Source: Plumapathes pennacea (taxonomy: Eukaryota > Cnidaria > Anthozoa > Antipatharia > Myriopathidae). From it: a stretch of 64,000 nucleotides of DNA. Below, piece after piece: positions 1 through 12,575 of the stretch; position 1 is the stretch's first letter; the number at the start of each line of letters is the position of its first letter. The stretch spans positions 7,013,667 through 7,077,666 of the forward strand of contig OZ038465.1 of the NCBI GenBank assembly GCA_964036295.1. The letters are read 5' to 3'. The notes below the pieces were generated by a model that searched no databases, was not told the DNA's origin, and worked only from the letters and a program-made list of their open reading frames with translations. Both the position numbers and the translations under genes were made by a program.

Positions 1-290
1 ACCAAATCTCAGAATCTCATGAATCTTTCAGGAAATGTTCCTGGAAGTGTTGCAAAAGTTTTGATGTAATATTTGTGATATTTTAATGAATGGGTCGCGA
101 ATAATAAGAGCAAATCATCGCCTCACATATCGCATACTTTTCAAACAAAAGAACCAAAGCAATGGGATGTTTTATTGCTATATCTCGTCAACGGCTGATG
201 AAAAATGATACAAATGTATAGCAAAAACTCTCGTTACAGTCCTAAGAAGGTTTTATGAAAGTTTAGAAAGTTTTCAATTTTTCACCCATT
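1..290 (-). repeat. Diverged inverted copy of the 334-bp satellite
   Basis: Read on the minus strand, this stretch follows the monomer of the main array (1140-11489): segments matching 'CTCAGAATC..CATGAA..TTTCAGGAAA' and the 'TATATCTCG.CAACGG.TGA' block occur in the right order but with many substitutions. It lies in the opposite orientation to the main array. From about 291 to 457 I see nothing recognisable. Confidence 0.7.
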
Positions 291-457
291 TTTGAGAATC
301 AAAGCAGCGTCGCCGCTGAAAGGTCGCCCATTTCTTGTCAATCGATAGGTTTTGTCGCACTTGCTAGCTCGGGTATACTTTTCTACTATTTAATGGGGCA
401 CAGACAAATTCGATAATTGTTTGCAAAAGTTAGCTTGGGATTGGTATTGCTATTTAT

Positions 458-920
458 GACCCATCAAATATTTCCTCCCGCGCGTGATTGGTAGAATCGT
501 GACACGTGACCGAATAACGTCCGCTCGTAAACGGACGTTATCAGCGAATAACCCCCGCCTGGCGAACTAACGCTGTTTATTGACAATATCCGAACACAGT
601 TTTATATATTTAATCACAAAAATCATTACAAGACGACTACTGAGGAGTACATCAATTTATTGGTCGAAAAAGCAGTTCCAGAAAGCACTAAAAAGCTTCA
701 CAGTTTCCGCGCCATTATTTGCGCTGCGAGAGGAAATATTTGAAGGATAATAAGGACAATAAACTACTTTTGGCTTCGGAAATATGCACAAATAATTGTC
801 CTTGGACATTATCTGTTCCTCGAAGCTCACAGTTGCCCTCGAGCTTCGCTCTAGGAACAGATAATATCCTCGGACAATTATCCGTGCATATTTCCTCGCC
901 AAAAGTAGTTTATTGTTTAT
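458..920. mobile_element. Dispersed non-autonomous element, copy 1 (hairpin-bearing)
   Basis: A sequence of about 463 bp recurs at 34645-35119 with high identity over its whole length. The right third (about 760-920) is an inverted repeat: the arm around 'CTTTTGGCTTCGGAAATATG' pairs with the arm ending in 'CCAAAAGTAGTTTATTG'. No coding potential is credible; the small ORFs in both orientations fall on the hairpin arms. Each copy is preceded by TTAT. The class is unknown (MITE-like). Confidence 0.65.
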
Positions 921-1139
921 ATAACAATGAAACAACTTTTTTGAATATTTTTTAAAAAGGACTGAAAACAGCAAATCAAAGCAGCAACACAGCTCTAAGC
1001 TCGCGAATTTGTGAAAGTTACTTTTGCGGCTTAAAGTCACATTTTATAATTTCCTCAATTTTTGGTATGTGGAAGTTCGGAACCGTTTCCGCGGGCCTCC
1101 ACTTTTGCTGAACTGCGTATTCGAATAAGTCTTAAAAAC

Positions 1140-4100
1140 CCTCAAGTCTATAGCACAGGGTTTTTTATCAAAAATTGAAAACTCTTAAAATTTTCAGGAA
1201 ACCTTCCTTGAACTATAATAAGACTTTTTGCAATACATTTGTTTTATCTATATTTATCCGTTGGCGAGATATATCAGCTTCATTTTGGCTCCATTGCTTG
1301 AAAGGTGCGAGGTTTTAATTAGTGCATCATTTGCTCTAACTTGTTCTAATTTCTCACGACGCGCGAGCTAAAACTTTACAAAAACTATGCAAACTCCGCC
1401 CGCAAAGTCCCAGGAACATTTCTTGAAGGTTTCATGCGATTCTGAGATGGTCGAAAATGACTGAGTTTTGACAAAATACTAAGGCTATATCACAGGCATT
1501 TTCGTCAAAAGTTGAAAACTCTTGAAACTTTCAGGGAACCTTCATTAGACTAAAAGAAGACTTTTTATAATACATTTGCTTTATCTATCTTCATCCGTTG
1601 GCGAGATTTTTCAGCTTAAATTTGGCTCCTTTGCTCGAAAGGTGTGATGATTAAATTAGTGCATGATATTCTCTAATTTTCTCTAGTTTCTCACGACGCG
1701 CGGACTAAAAGTTAAAAAAAAAATGTATGCAAACTCCGTCCGCATACTCCCTGGAACGTTTCCTGAAAGTTCGAAAAATGACTGGATTTTGACAAAATAC
1801 TAAAGCTATAGCAGAGGGTTCTTTGTCAAATATTGAAAACTGTTGAAACTTTCAGGAAACCTTCCTTGGATTATACAAAGACTTTTTCCAGTACATTTAT
1901 TTTATCTCTCTTCGTCTGTTGCCGAGGTATAGCAGTTCAATTTTGGCTCCTTTGCTTGAAAGGTGTGATATTTCAATTAATGCATGATTTGCTCTAATTT
2001 CCTCTAATTCTCACGACGCGCCGGCTACAACTTTACAAAAACTATACAAGTTCCGTCGGCATAGTCCCAGCAACGCTTCCTAAAACTTTCATGCAATTCT
2101 GAGATGGTCGAAAAATGACCGGATTTTGACAAAATACTAAGGCTATAGCACAGGGTTTTTTTTGCCGATTTTGGCCTGAAACTTTCAGGAAACCTTCCTG
2201 GGACTATAAGAAGACTTTCTGCAATACATTTGCTTTATGTATCTTCAACCCGTGGCGAGATATAGCAGCAAAACCGCTTAAAACTTTGAAAGGTGTGATG
2301 TTTTAATTAGTCGATGATTTTCTCTAATTTCTCACGACGCGCTGGCTTAAAGTTTACAAAAACTATCCAAAAACCGTCGGCATAGTCCCAGTAAAAGTTC
2401 CTGAAAGTTTCATGCGATTCTGAGATGGTCGAAAAATGTTGGAATTTTGACAAAATACTAAGGCTATAGCACAGGGTTTTTTTGCCGATTTTGGCCAAAA
2501 ACCAAAATCTCTTGAAACTTGCAGGAAACCTTCCTTGGACTATAACAAGACTTTTTGCAATACATTTGCTTTATCTATCTTCATCTGTTGCCGAGATATA
2601 GCAGCTTAACTCGAAAGGTGTGATGAATTAATTAGTGCATGATTTGCTGTAATTTGCTGTAATTTCTCACGACGCGCGCGCTAAAAGTTTACAAAAACTA
2701 TGCAAACTTTGTCGGCATAGTCCCTGAAACGTTTCCTGAAAGTTTCATGCGATTTTGAGATGGTCGAAAAATGTTGGAATTTTGACAAAATACTAAGGCT
2801 ATAGCACAGGGTTTTTTGCCGATTTTGGCCAAAACCTGAAAACTCTTGAAACTTGCAGGAAACCTTCCTTGGACTATAACAAGACTTTTTGCAATACATT
2901 TGCTTTATCTATCTTCATCTGTTGCCGAGATATAGCAGCTTAACTCGAAAGGTGTGATGAATTAATTAGTGCATGATTTGCTGTAATTTGCTGTAATTTC
3001 TCACGACGCGCGCGCTAAAAGTTTACAAAAACTATGCAAACTTTGTCGGCATAGTCCCAGGAACGTTTCCTGAAAGTTTCATGCGATTCTGAGGTGGTCG
3101 AAAAATGTTGGAATTTTGACAAAATACTTAGGCTATAGCACAGGGTTTTTTGCCGATTTTGGCCAAAAACTGAAAACTCTTGAAACTTTCAGGAAACTTT
3201 CCTTGGACAATAACAAGACTTTTTGCAATACATTTGCTATATCTATCTTCATCTGTTGCCGAGATATAGCAGCTTAACTCGAAAGGTGTGATGAATTAAT
3301 TAGTGCATGATTTGCTGTAATTTGCTGTAATTTCTCACGACGCGCGCGCTAAAAGTTTACAAAAACTATGCAAACTTTGTCGGCGTAGTCCCAGGAACGT
3401 TTCCTGAAAGTTTCATGCGATTCTGAGGTGATCGAAAAATGTTGGAATTTTGACAAAATACTAAGGCTATAGCACAGGGTTTTTTGCCGATTTTGGCCAA
3501 AAACTGAAAACTCTTGAAACTTGCAGGAAACCTTCCTTGGACTATAACAAGACTTTTTGCAATACATTTGCTATATCTATCTTCATCCGTTGCCGAGATA
3601 TAGCAGCTTAACTCGAAAGGTGTGATGAATTAATTAGTGCATGATTTGCTGTAATTTGCTGTAATTTCTCACGACGCGCGCGCTAAAAGTTTACAAAAAC
3701 TATGCAAACTTTGTCGGCATAGTCCCTGAAACGTTTCCTGAAAGTTTCATGCAATTTTGAGATGGTCGAAAAATGTTGGAATTTTGACAAAATACTAAGG
3801 CTATAGCACAGGGTTTTTTGCCGATTTTGGCCAAAAACTGAAAACTCTTGAAACTTTCAGGAAACTTTCCTTGGACTATAACAAGACTTTTTGCAATACA
3901 TTTGCTATATCTATCTTCATCTGTTGCCGAGATATAGCAGCTTAACTCGAAAGGTGTGATGAATTAATTAGTGCATGATTTGCTGTAATTTGCTGTAATT
4001 TCTCACGACGCGCGCGCTAAAAGTTTACAAAAACTATGCAAACTTTGTCGGCATAGTCCCAGGAACGTTTCCTGAAAGTTTCATGCGATTCTGAGGTGAT

Positions 4101-7100
4101 CGAAAAATGTTGGAATTTTGACAAAATACTAAGGCTATAGCACAGGGTTTTTTGCCGATTTTGGCCAAAAACTGAAAACTCTTGAAACTTGCAGGAAACC
4201 TTCCTTGGACTATAACAAGACTTTTTGCAATACATTTGCTTTATCTATCTTCATCTGTTGCCGAGATATAGCAGCTTAACTCGAAAGGTGTGATGAATTA
4301 ATTAGTGCATGATTTGCTGTAATTTGCTGTAATTTCTCACGACGCGCGCGCTAAAAGTTTACAAAAACTCTGCAAACTTTGTCGGCATAGTCCCAGGAAC
4401 GTTTCCTGAAAGTTTCATGCGATTCTGAGGTGATCTAAAAATGTTGGAATTTTGACAAAATACTAAGGCTATAGCACAGGGTTTTTTGCCGATTTTGGCC
4501 AAAAACTGAAAACTCTTGAAACTTTCAGGAAACCTTCCTTCGACTATAACAAGACTTTTTGCAATACATTTGCTTTATCTATCTTCATCTGTTGCCGAGA
4601 TATAGCAGCTTAACTCGAAAGGTGTGCTGAATTAATTAGTGCATGATTTGCTGGAATTTGCTGTAATTTCTCACGACGCGCGCGCTAAAAGTTTACAAAA
4701 ACTATGCAAACTTTGTCGGCATAGTCCCAGGAACGTTTCCTGAAAGTTTCATGCGATTCTGAGGTGGTCGAAAAATGTTGGAATTTTGACAAAATACTAA
4801 GGCTATAGCACAGGGTTTTTTACCGATTTTGGCCAAAAACTGAAAACTCTTGAAACTTTCAGGAAACCTTCCTTGGACTATAAGAAGACTTTTTGCAATA
4901 CATTTGCTATATCTATCTTCATCCGTTGCCGAGATATAGCAGCTTAACTCGAAAGGTGTGATGAATTAATTAGTGCATGATTTGCTGTAATTTGCTGTAA
5001 TTTCTCACGACGCGCGCGCTAAAAGTTTACAAAAACTATGCAAACTTTGTCGGCATAGTCCCTGAAACGTTTCCTGAATGTTTCATGCGATTTTGAGATG
5101 GTCGAAAAATGTTGGTATTTTGACAAAATACTAAGGCTATAGCACAGGGTTTTTTGCCGATTTTGGCCAAAAACTGAAAACTCTTGAAACTTTCAGGAAA
5201 CCTTCCTTGGACTATAACAAGACTTTCTGCAATACATTTGCTTTATCTATCTTCATCCGTTGCCGAGATATAGCAGCTTAACTCGAAAGGTGTGATGAAT
5301 TAATTAGTGCATGATTTGCTGTAATTTGCTGTAATTTCTCACGACGCGCGCGCTAAAAGTTTACAAAAACTCTGCAAACTTTGTCGGCATAGTCCCTGAA
5401 ACGTTTCCTGAAAGTTTCATGCGATTTTGAGATGGTCGAAAAATGTTGGAATTTTGACAAAATACTAAGGCTATAGCACAGGGTTTTTTGCCGATTTTGG
5501 CCAAAAACTGAAAACTCTTGAAACTTGCAGGAAACCTTCCTTGGACTATAACAAGACTTTTTGCAATACATTTGCTATATCTATCTTCATCCGTTGCCGA
5601 GATATAGCAGCTTAACTCGAAAGGTGTGATGAATTAATTAGTGCATGATTTGCTGTAATTTGCTGTAATTTCTCACGACGCACGCACTAAAAGTTTACAA
5701 AAACTATGCAAACTTTGTCGGCATAGTCCCAGGATCGTTTCCTGAAAGTTTCATGCGATTCTGAGGTGGTCGAAAAATGTTGGAATTTTGACAAAATACT
5801 AAGGCTATAGCACAGGGTTTTTTGCCGATTTTGGCCAAAAACTGAAAACTCTTGAAACTTTCAGGAAACCTTCCTTGGACTATAAGAAGACTTTTTGCAA
5901 TACATTTGCTATATCTATCTTCATCTGTTGCCGAGATATAGCAGCTTAACTCGAAAGGTGTGATGAATTAATTAGTGCATGATTTGCTGTAATTTGCTGT
6001 AATTTCTCACGACGCGCGCGCTAAAAGTTTACAAAAACTATGCAAACTTTATCGGCGTAGTCCCAGGAACGTTTCCTGAAAGTTTCATGCGATTCTGAGG
6101 TGATCGAAAAATGTTGGAATTTTGACAAAATACTAAGGCTATAGCACAGGGTTTTTTGCCGATTTTGGCCAAAAACTGAAAACTCTTGAAACTTTCAGGA
6201 AACCTTCCTTGGACTATAACAAGACTTTTTGCAATACATTTGCTTTATCTATCTTCATCCGTTGCCGAGATATAGCAGCTTAACTCGAAAGGTGTGATGA
6301 ATTAATTAGTGCATGATTTGCTGTAATTTGCTGTAATTTCTCACGACGCGCGCGCTAAAAGTTTACAAAAACTATGCAAACTTTGTCGGCATAGTCCCTG
6401 GAACGTTTCCTGAAAGTTTCATGCGATTTTGAGATGGTCGAAAAATGTTGGAATTTTGACAAAATACTAAGGCTATAGCACAGGGTTTTTTGCCGATTTT
6501 GGCCAAAAACTGAAAACTCTTGAAACTTGCAGGAAACCTTCCTTGGACTATAACAAGACTTTTTGCAATACATTTGCTTTATCTATCTTCATCTGTTGCC
6601 GAGATATAGCAGCTTAACTCGAAAGGTGTGATGAATTAATTAGTGCATGATTTGCTGTAATTTGCTGTAATTTCTCACGACGCGCGCGCTAAAAGTTTAC
6701 AAAAACTATGCAAACTTTGTCGGCATAGTCCCAGGATCGTTTCCTGAAAGTTTCATGCGATTCTGAGGTGGTCGAAAAATGTTGGAATTTTGACAAAATA
6801 CTAAGGCTATAGCACAGGGTTTTTTGCCGATTTTGGCCAAAAACTGAAAACTCTTGAAACTTTCAGGAAACCTTCCTTGGACTATAACAAGACTTTTTGC
6901 AATACATTTGCTATATCTATCTTCATCTGTTGCCGAGATATAGCAGCTTAACTCGAAAGGTGTGATGAATTAATTAGTGCATGATTTGCTGTAATTTGCT
7001 GTAATTTCTCACGACGCGCGCGCTAAAAGTTTACAAAAACTATGCAAACTTTATCGGCGTAGTCCCAGGAACGTTTCCTGAAAGTTTCATGCGATTCTGA

Positions 7101-10100
7101 GGTGATCGAAAAATGTTGGAATTTTGACAAAATACTAAGGCTATAGCACAGGGTTTTTTGCCGATTTTGGCCAAAAACTGAAAACTCTTGAAACTTTCAG
7201 GAAACCTTCCTTGGACTATAACAAGACTTTTTGCAATACATTTGCTTTATCTATCTTCATCCGTTGCCGAGATATAGCAGCTTAACTCGAAAGGTGTGAT
7301 GAATTAATTAGTGCATGATTTGCTGTAATTTGCTGTAATTTCTCACGACGCGCGCGCTAAAAGTTTACAAAAACTATGCAAACTTTGTCGGCATAGTCCC
7401 TGGAACGTTTCCTGAAAGTTTCATGCGATTTTGAGATGGTCGAAAAATGTTGGAATTTTGACAAAATACTAAGGCTATAGCACAGGGTTTTTTGCCGATT
7501 TTGGCCAAAAACTGAAAACTCTTGAAACTTGCAGGAAACCTTCCTTGGACTATAAGAAGACTTTTTGCAATACATTTGCTTTATCTATCTTCATCCGTTG
7601 CCGAGATATAGCAGCTTAACTCGAAAGGTGTGATGAATTAATTAGTGCATGATTTGCTGTAATTTGCTGTAATTTCTCACGACGCGCGCGCTAAAAGTTT
7701 ACAAAAACTATGCAAACTTTGTCGGCATAGTCCCAGGAACGTTTCCTGAAAGTTTCATGCGATTCTGAGGTGGTCGAAAAATGTTGGAATTTTGACAAAA
7801 TACTAAGGCTATAGCACAGGGTTTTTTGCCGATTTTGGCCAAAAACTGAAAACTCTTGAAACTTTCAGGAAACCTTCCTTGGATTATAACAAGACTTTTT
7901 GCAATACATTTGCTATATCTATCTTCATCCGTTGCCGAGATATAGCAGCTTAACTCGAAAGGTGTGATGAATTAATTAGTGCATGATTTGCTGTAATTTC
8001 TCACGACGCGCGCGCTAAAAGTTTACAAAAACTATGCAAACTTTGTCGGCATAGTCCCTGGAACGTTTCCTGAAAGTTTCATGCGATTCTGAGGTGGTCG
8101 AAAAATGTTGGAATTTTGACAAAATACTAAGGCTATAGCACAGGGTTTTTTGCCGATTTTGGCCAAAAACTGAAAACTCTTGAAACTTTCAGGAAACCTT
8201 CCTTGGACTATAAGAAGACTTTTTGCAATACATTTGCTATATCTAACTTCATCCGTTGCCGAGATATAGCAGCTTAACTCGAAAGGTGTGATGAATTAAT
8301 TAGTGCATGATTTGCTGTAATTTCTCACGACGCGCGCGCTAAAAGTTTACAAAAACTATGCAAACTTTGTCGGCATAGTCCCTGGAACGTTTCCTGAAAG
8401 TTTCATGCGATTCTGAGGTGGTCGAAAAATGTTGGAATTTTGACAAAATACTAAGGCTATAGCACAGGGTTTTTTGCCGATTTTGGCCAAAAACTGAAAA
8501 CTCTTGAAACTTTCAGGAAACCTTCCTTGGACTATAACAAGACTTTTTGCAATACATTTGCTTTATCTATCTTCATCCGTTGCCGAGATATAGCAGCTTA
8601 ACTCGAAAGGTGTGATGAATTAATTAGTGCATGATTTGCTGTAATTTGCTGTAATTTCTCACGACGCGCGCGCTAAAAGTTTACAAAAACTATGCAAACT
8701 TTGTCGGCATAGCCCCTGGAACGTTTCCTGAAAGTTTCATGCGAATCTGAGGTGGTCGAAAAATGTTGGAATTTTGACAAAATACTAAGGCTATAGCACA
8801 GGGTTTTTTGCCGATTTTGGCCAAAAACTGAAAACTCTTGAAACTTGCAGGAAACCTTCCTTGGACTATAACAAGACTTTTTGCAATACATTTGCTTTAT
8901 CTATCTTCATCCGTTGCCGAGATATAGCAGCTTAACTCGAAAGGTGTGATGAATTAATTAGTGCATGATTTGCTGTAATTTGCTGTAATTTCTCACGACG
9001 CGCGCGCTAAAAGTTTACAAAAACTATGCAAACTTTGTCGGCGTAGTCCCAGGAACGTTTCCTGAAAGTTTCATGCGATTCTGAGGTGATCTAAAAATGT
9101 TGGAATTTTGACAAAATACTAAGGCTATAGCACAGGGTTTTTTGCCGATTTTGGCCAAAAACTGAAAACTCTTGAAACTTTCAGGAAACCTTCCTTGGAC
9201 TATAAGAAGACTTTTTGCAATACATTTGCTATATCTATCTTCATCCGTTGCCGAGATATAGCAGCTTAACTCGAAAGGTGTGATGAATTAATTAGTGCAT
9301 GATTTGCTGTAATTTCTCACGACGCGCGCGCTAAAAGTTTACAAAAACTATGCAAACTTTGTCGGCATAGTCCCTGGAACGTTTCCTGAAAGTTTCATGC
9401 GATTCTGAGGTGGTCGAAAAATGTTGGAATTTTGACAAAATACTAAGGCTATAGCACAGGGTTTTTTGCCGATTTTGGCCAAAAACTGAAAACTCTTGAA
9501 ACTTTCAGGAAACCTTCCTTGGACTATAACAAGACTTTTTGCAATACATTTGCTTTATCTATCTTCATCCGTTGCCGAGATATAGCAGCTTAACTCGAAA
9601 GGTGTGATGAATTAATTAGTGCATGATTTGCTGTAATTTGCTGTAATTTCTCACGACGCGCGCGCTAAAAGTTTACAAAAACTATGCAAACTTTGTCGGC
9701 ATAGCCCCTGGAACGTTTCCTGAAAGTTTCATGCGATTCTGAGGTGGTCGAAAAATGTTGGAATTTTGACAAAATACTAAGGCTATAGCACAGGGTTTTT
9801 TGCCGATTTTGGCCAAAAACTGAAAACTCTTGAAACTTTCAGGAAACCTTCCTTGGACTATAACAAGACTTTTTGCAATACATTTGCTTTATCTATCTTC
9901 ATCCGTTGCCGAGATATAGCAGCTTAACTCGAAAGGTGTGATGAATTAATTAGTGCATGATTTGCTGTAATTTGCTGTAATTTCTCACGACGCGCGCGCT
10001 AAAAGTTTACAAAAACTATGCAAACTTTGTCGGCGTAGTCCCAGGAACGTTTCCTGAAAGTTTCATGCGATTCTGAGGTGATCTAAAAATGTTGGAATTT

Positions 10101-11489
10101 TGACAAAATACTAAGGCTATAGCACAGGGTTTTTTGCCGATTTTGGCCAAAAACTGAAAACTCTTGAAACTTTCAGGAAACCTTCCTTGGACTATAACAA
10201 GACTTTTTGCAATACATTTGCTTTATCTATCTTCATCCGTTGCCGAGATATAGCAGCTTAACTCGAAAGGTGTGATGAATTAATTAGTGCATGATTTGCT
10301 GTAATTTCTCACGACGCGCGCGCTAAAAGTTTACAAAAACTATGCAAACTTTGTCGGCATAGTCCCTGGAACGTTTCCTGAAAGTTTCATGCGATTCTGA
10401 GGTGGTCGAAAAATGTTGGAATTTTGATAAAATACTAAGGCTATAGCACAGGGTTTTTTGCCGATTTTGGCCAAAAACTGAAAACTCTTGAAACTTTCAG
10501 GAAACCTTCCTTGGACTATAACAAGACTTTTTGCAATACATTTGCTATATCTATCTTCATCCGTTGCCGAGATATAGCAGCTTAACTCGAAAGGTGTGAT
10601 GAATTAATTAGTGCATGATTTGCTGTAATTTGCTGTAATTTCTCACGACGCGCGCGCTAAAAGTTTGCAAAAACTATGCAAACTTTGTCGGCATAGTCCC
10701 AGGAACGTTTCCTGAAAGTTTCATGCGATTCTGAGGTGGTCGAAAAATGTTGGAATTTTGACAAAATACTAAGGCTATAGCACAGGGTTTTTTGCCGATT
10801 TTGGCCAAAAACTGAAAACTCTTGAAACTTGCAGGAAACCTTCCTTGGACTATAACAAGACTTTTTGCAATACATTTGCTTTATCTATCTTCATCTGTTG
10901 CCGAGATATAGCAGCTTAACTCGAAAGGTGTGATGAATTAATTAGTGCATGATTTGCTGGAATTTGCTGTAATTTCTCACGACGCGCGCGCTAAAAGTTT
11001 ACAAAAACTATGCAAACTTTGTCGGCATAGTCCCAGGAACGTTTCCTGAAAGTTTCATGCGATTTTGAGATGGTCGAAAAATGTTGGAATTTTGACAAAA
11101 TACTAAGGCTATAGCACAGGGTTTTTTTGCTGATTTTGGCCAAAAACTGAAAACTCTTGAAACTTGCAGAAAACCTTCCTTGGACTATAACAAGACTTTT
11201 TGCAATACATTTGTTTTATCTATCTTCATCTGTTGCCGAGATATAGCAGCTTAACTCGAAAGGTGTGATGAATTAATTAGTGCATGATTTTCTGTAATTT
11301 GCTGTAATTTCTCACGACGCGCGCGCTAAAAGTTTACAAAAACTATGCAAACTTTGTCGGCGTAGTCCCAGGAATGTTTCCTGAAAGTTTCATGCGATTT
11401 TGAGATGGTCGAAAAATGTTGGAATTTTTGACAAAATACTAAGGCTATAGCACAGGGTTTTTTTTGCCGATTTTGGCCAAAAACTGAAA
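1140..11489 (+). repeat. Satellite DNA array, ~334-bp monomer, about 32 copies
   Basis: Head-to-tail monomers are marked by the recurring block 'GGCTATAGCACAGGG', whose occurrences are about 334 bp apart (for example near 2800, 3133, 3468, 3802, 4136, 4471). The first four monomers (about 1140-2480) are diverged and of uneven length; from about 2650 on they are highly homogeneous. A minority of monomers (near 7990, 8325, 9310 and 10300) lack one copy of a 10-bp 'TTTGCTGTAA' duplication and are about 324 bp. The array ends abruptly at about 11489. Repeated 72-codon minus-strand ORFs with nearly identical predicted products are by-products of the repeat and not genes. Confidence 0.95.
5353..7690 (+). 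repeat. Higher-order 3-monomer repeat (1002 bp) within the satellite
   Basis: Monomers beginning at 5353, 6355 and 7357 share one variant set (GATTTTGAGATGG, CTTGCAGG). Those at 5687 and 6689 share 'CCCAGGATCG'. Those at 6021 and 7023 share 'TTTATCGGCGTAG' and 'GAGGTGATCG'. The identity period here is therefore 3 x 334 = 1002 bp, with two full trimers and the start of a third. Confidence 0.75.
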
Positions 11490-11805
11490 AATGGCGACCT
11501 TAAAAAATGGTAAGGCTATAGAGATACTTTAGTTGACAGAAAATTTTATTACATAAACAGTAAAATGTTCGTTTCGTTACATGTGCAGAACCTGCTGTGT
11601 ATTACTATAGCCAGTTTCAGTCTAGATAATGCGTTTGACCACACACGAAGTTAAGTCTTAGCGGCCCTGTATTAAGCGGACACTTGACAATTCTCTAAGG
11701 GTGTCCGCTTAACACAGATTGGACTGTAGTCTGAGTCACGTGACTTTGTAAAAGGCTGGCGAAAGTCACCATTCTGCGCACTTCTAGGGTCATCAGCTAA
11801 ATGAG

Positions 11806-12329
11806 AAGGCTGGTTTACACATACGACGCAAGCATAAGCATAGTACGAGAGCGCGCCAGTGGCGACATCCGCATAAGCATAAAGAACGGACGTGTTTGAT
11901 CCTTATGCTGATGTCGCTCTCTTGTGCTAATATTTAATAAATTTCCACTGGTTTGCCGTGGTGTGGACTCTTATTTACCACGATTTACGTCATCACATGG
12001 TCAAAATGTTGTGGACTCACGAGGCGCTTCGCCGAGTGAGTCCGCAACTAATTTTGACCATGTGATGACGTAAATCGTGGTAAATAAGAGTCCACACCAC
12101 GGCAAACCAGTGGAAATTTGTTTTTTACCACAACATTTAGAAATATACAGGAAACTTTCGTTGTATTTCGCTGCAAAACGTGACATACTGGCGTCAGCAT
12201 CGTTGTCTGGACTCTTATTTACCACGGTAAATCCACCAATTAGAGAGCGAGAAACTAGTGTGTTGTGCTAATAAATACTTATGCTTGCGTTTCTGCGCTT
12301 ACCTGCGTCGTACGTGTAAACCAGCCTTC
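11806..12329. mobile_element. MITE with terminal inverted repeats and a nested palindrome
   Basis: The ends match as inverted repeats: 'GAAGGCTGGTTTACAC' at the left and 'GTGTAAACCAGCCTTC' at the right, continuing into 'GACGCAAGCATAAGCAT' and a diverged partner. Nested inside at about 11943-12118 is an almost perfect palindrome with arms of about 80 bp, reading from 'TTTCCACTGGTTTGCC' to 'GGCAAACCAGTGGAAA'. There is no transposase. The remaining spacer (11490-11805, 12330-12575) holds only a GTTT microsatellite at about 12389-12423. Confidence 0.8.
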
Positions 12330-12388
12330 AGGCCTCAAGTAGTTCAAATTTATTCCGGGTGTATCCAAGAATCACGTCAAGGCAATTG

Positions 12389-12423
12389 TTTTTTTGTTTG
12401 TTTGTTTGTTTGTTTGTTTGTTT
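12389..12423 (+). repeat. (GTTT)n microsatellite
   Basis: About eight tandem copies of TTTG/GTTT are seen directly in the sequence, just downstream of the CPT2 3' end. Confidence 0.95.
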
Positions 12424-12575
12424 CTCTGACAGCTAAGTGACACTCAAACTGCAATCTGACAGCAGAACAAAATATATTTCAGTAGAATATGAACAGGCCT
12501 TTGAAACGTTCACTTAACCAATACAACAGCATAACTGCATGTAAACCTTGGGTTTCTCGCGGACAATTTGGTCTT

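Noticed and set aside
190-215. CTGATGA string in the inverted satellite copy, considered as a hammerhead ribozyme core
   Set aside because: The partner GAAA and flanking stems are not in place, and the main array has CAGATGA at this position.
2681-10875. Eight nearly identical 72-codon minus-strand ORFs
   Set aside because: They are the same frame in successive satellite monomers; other monomers break it freely.
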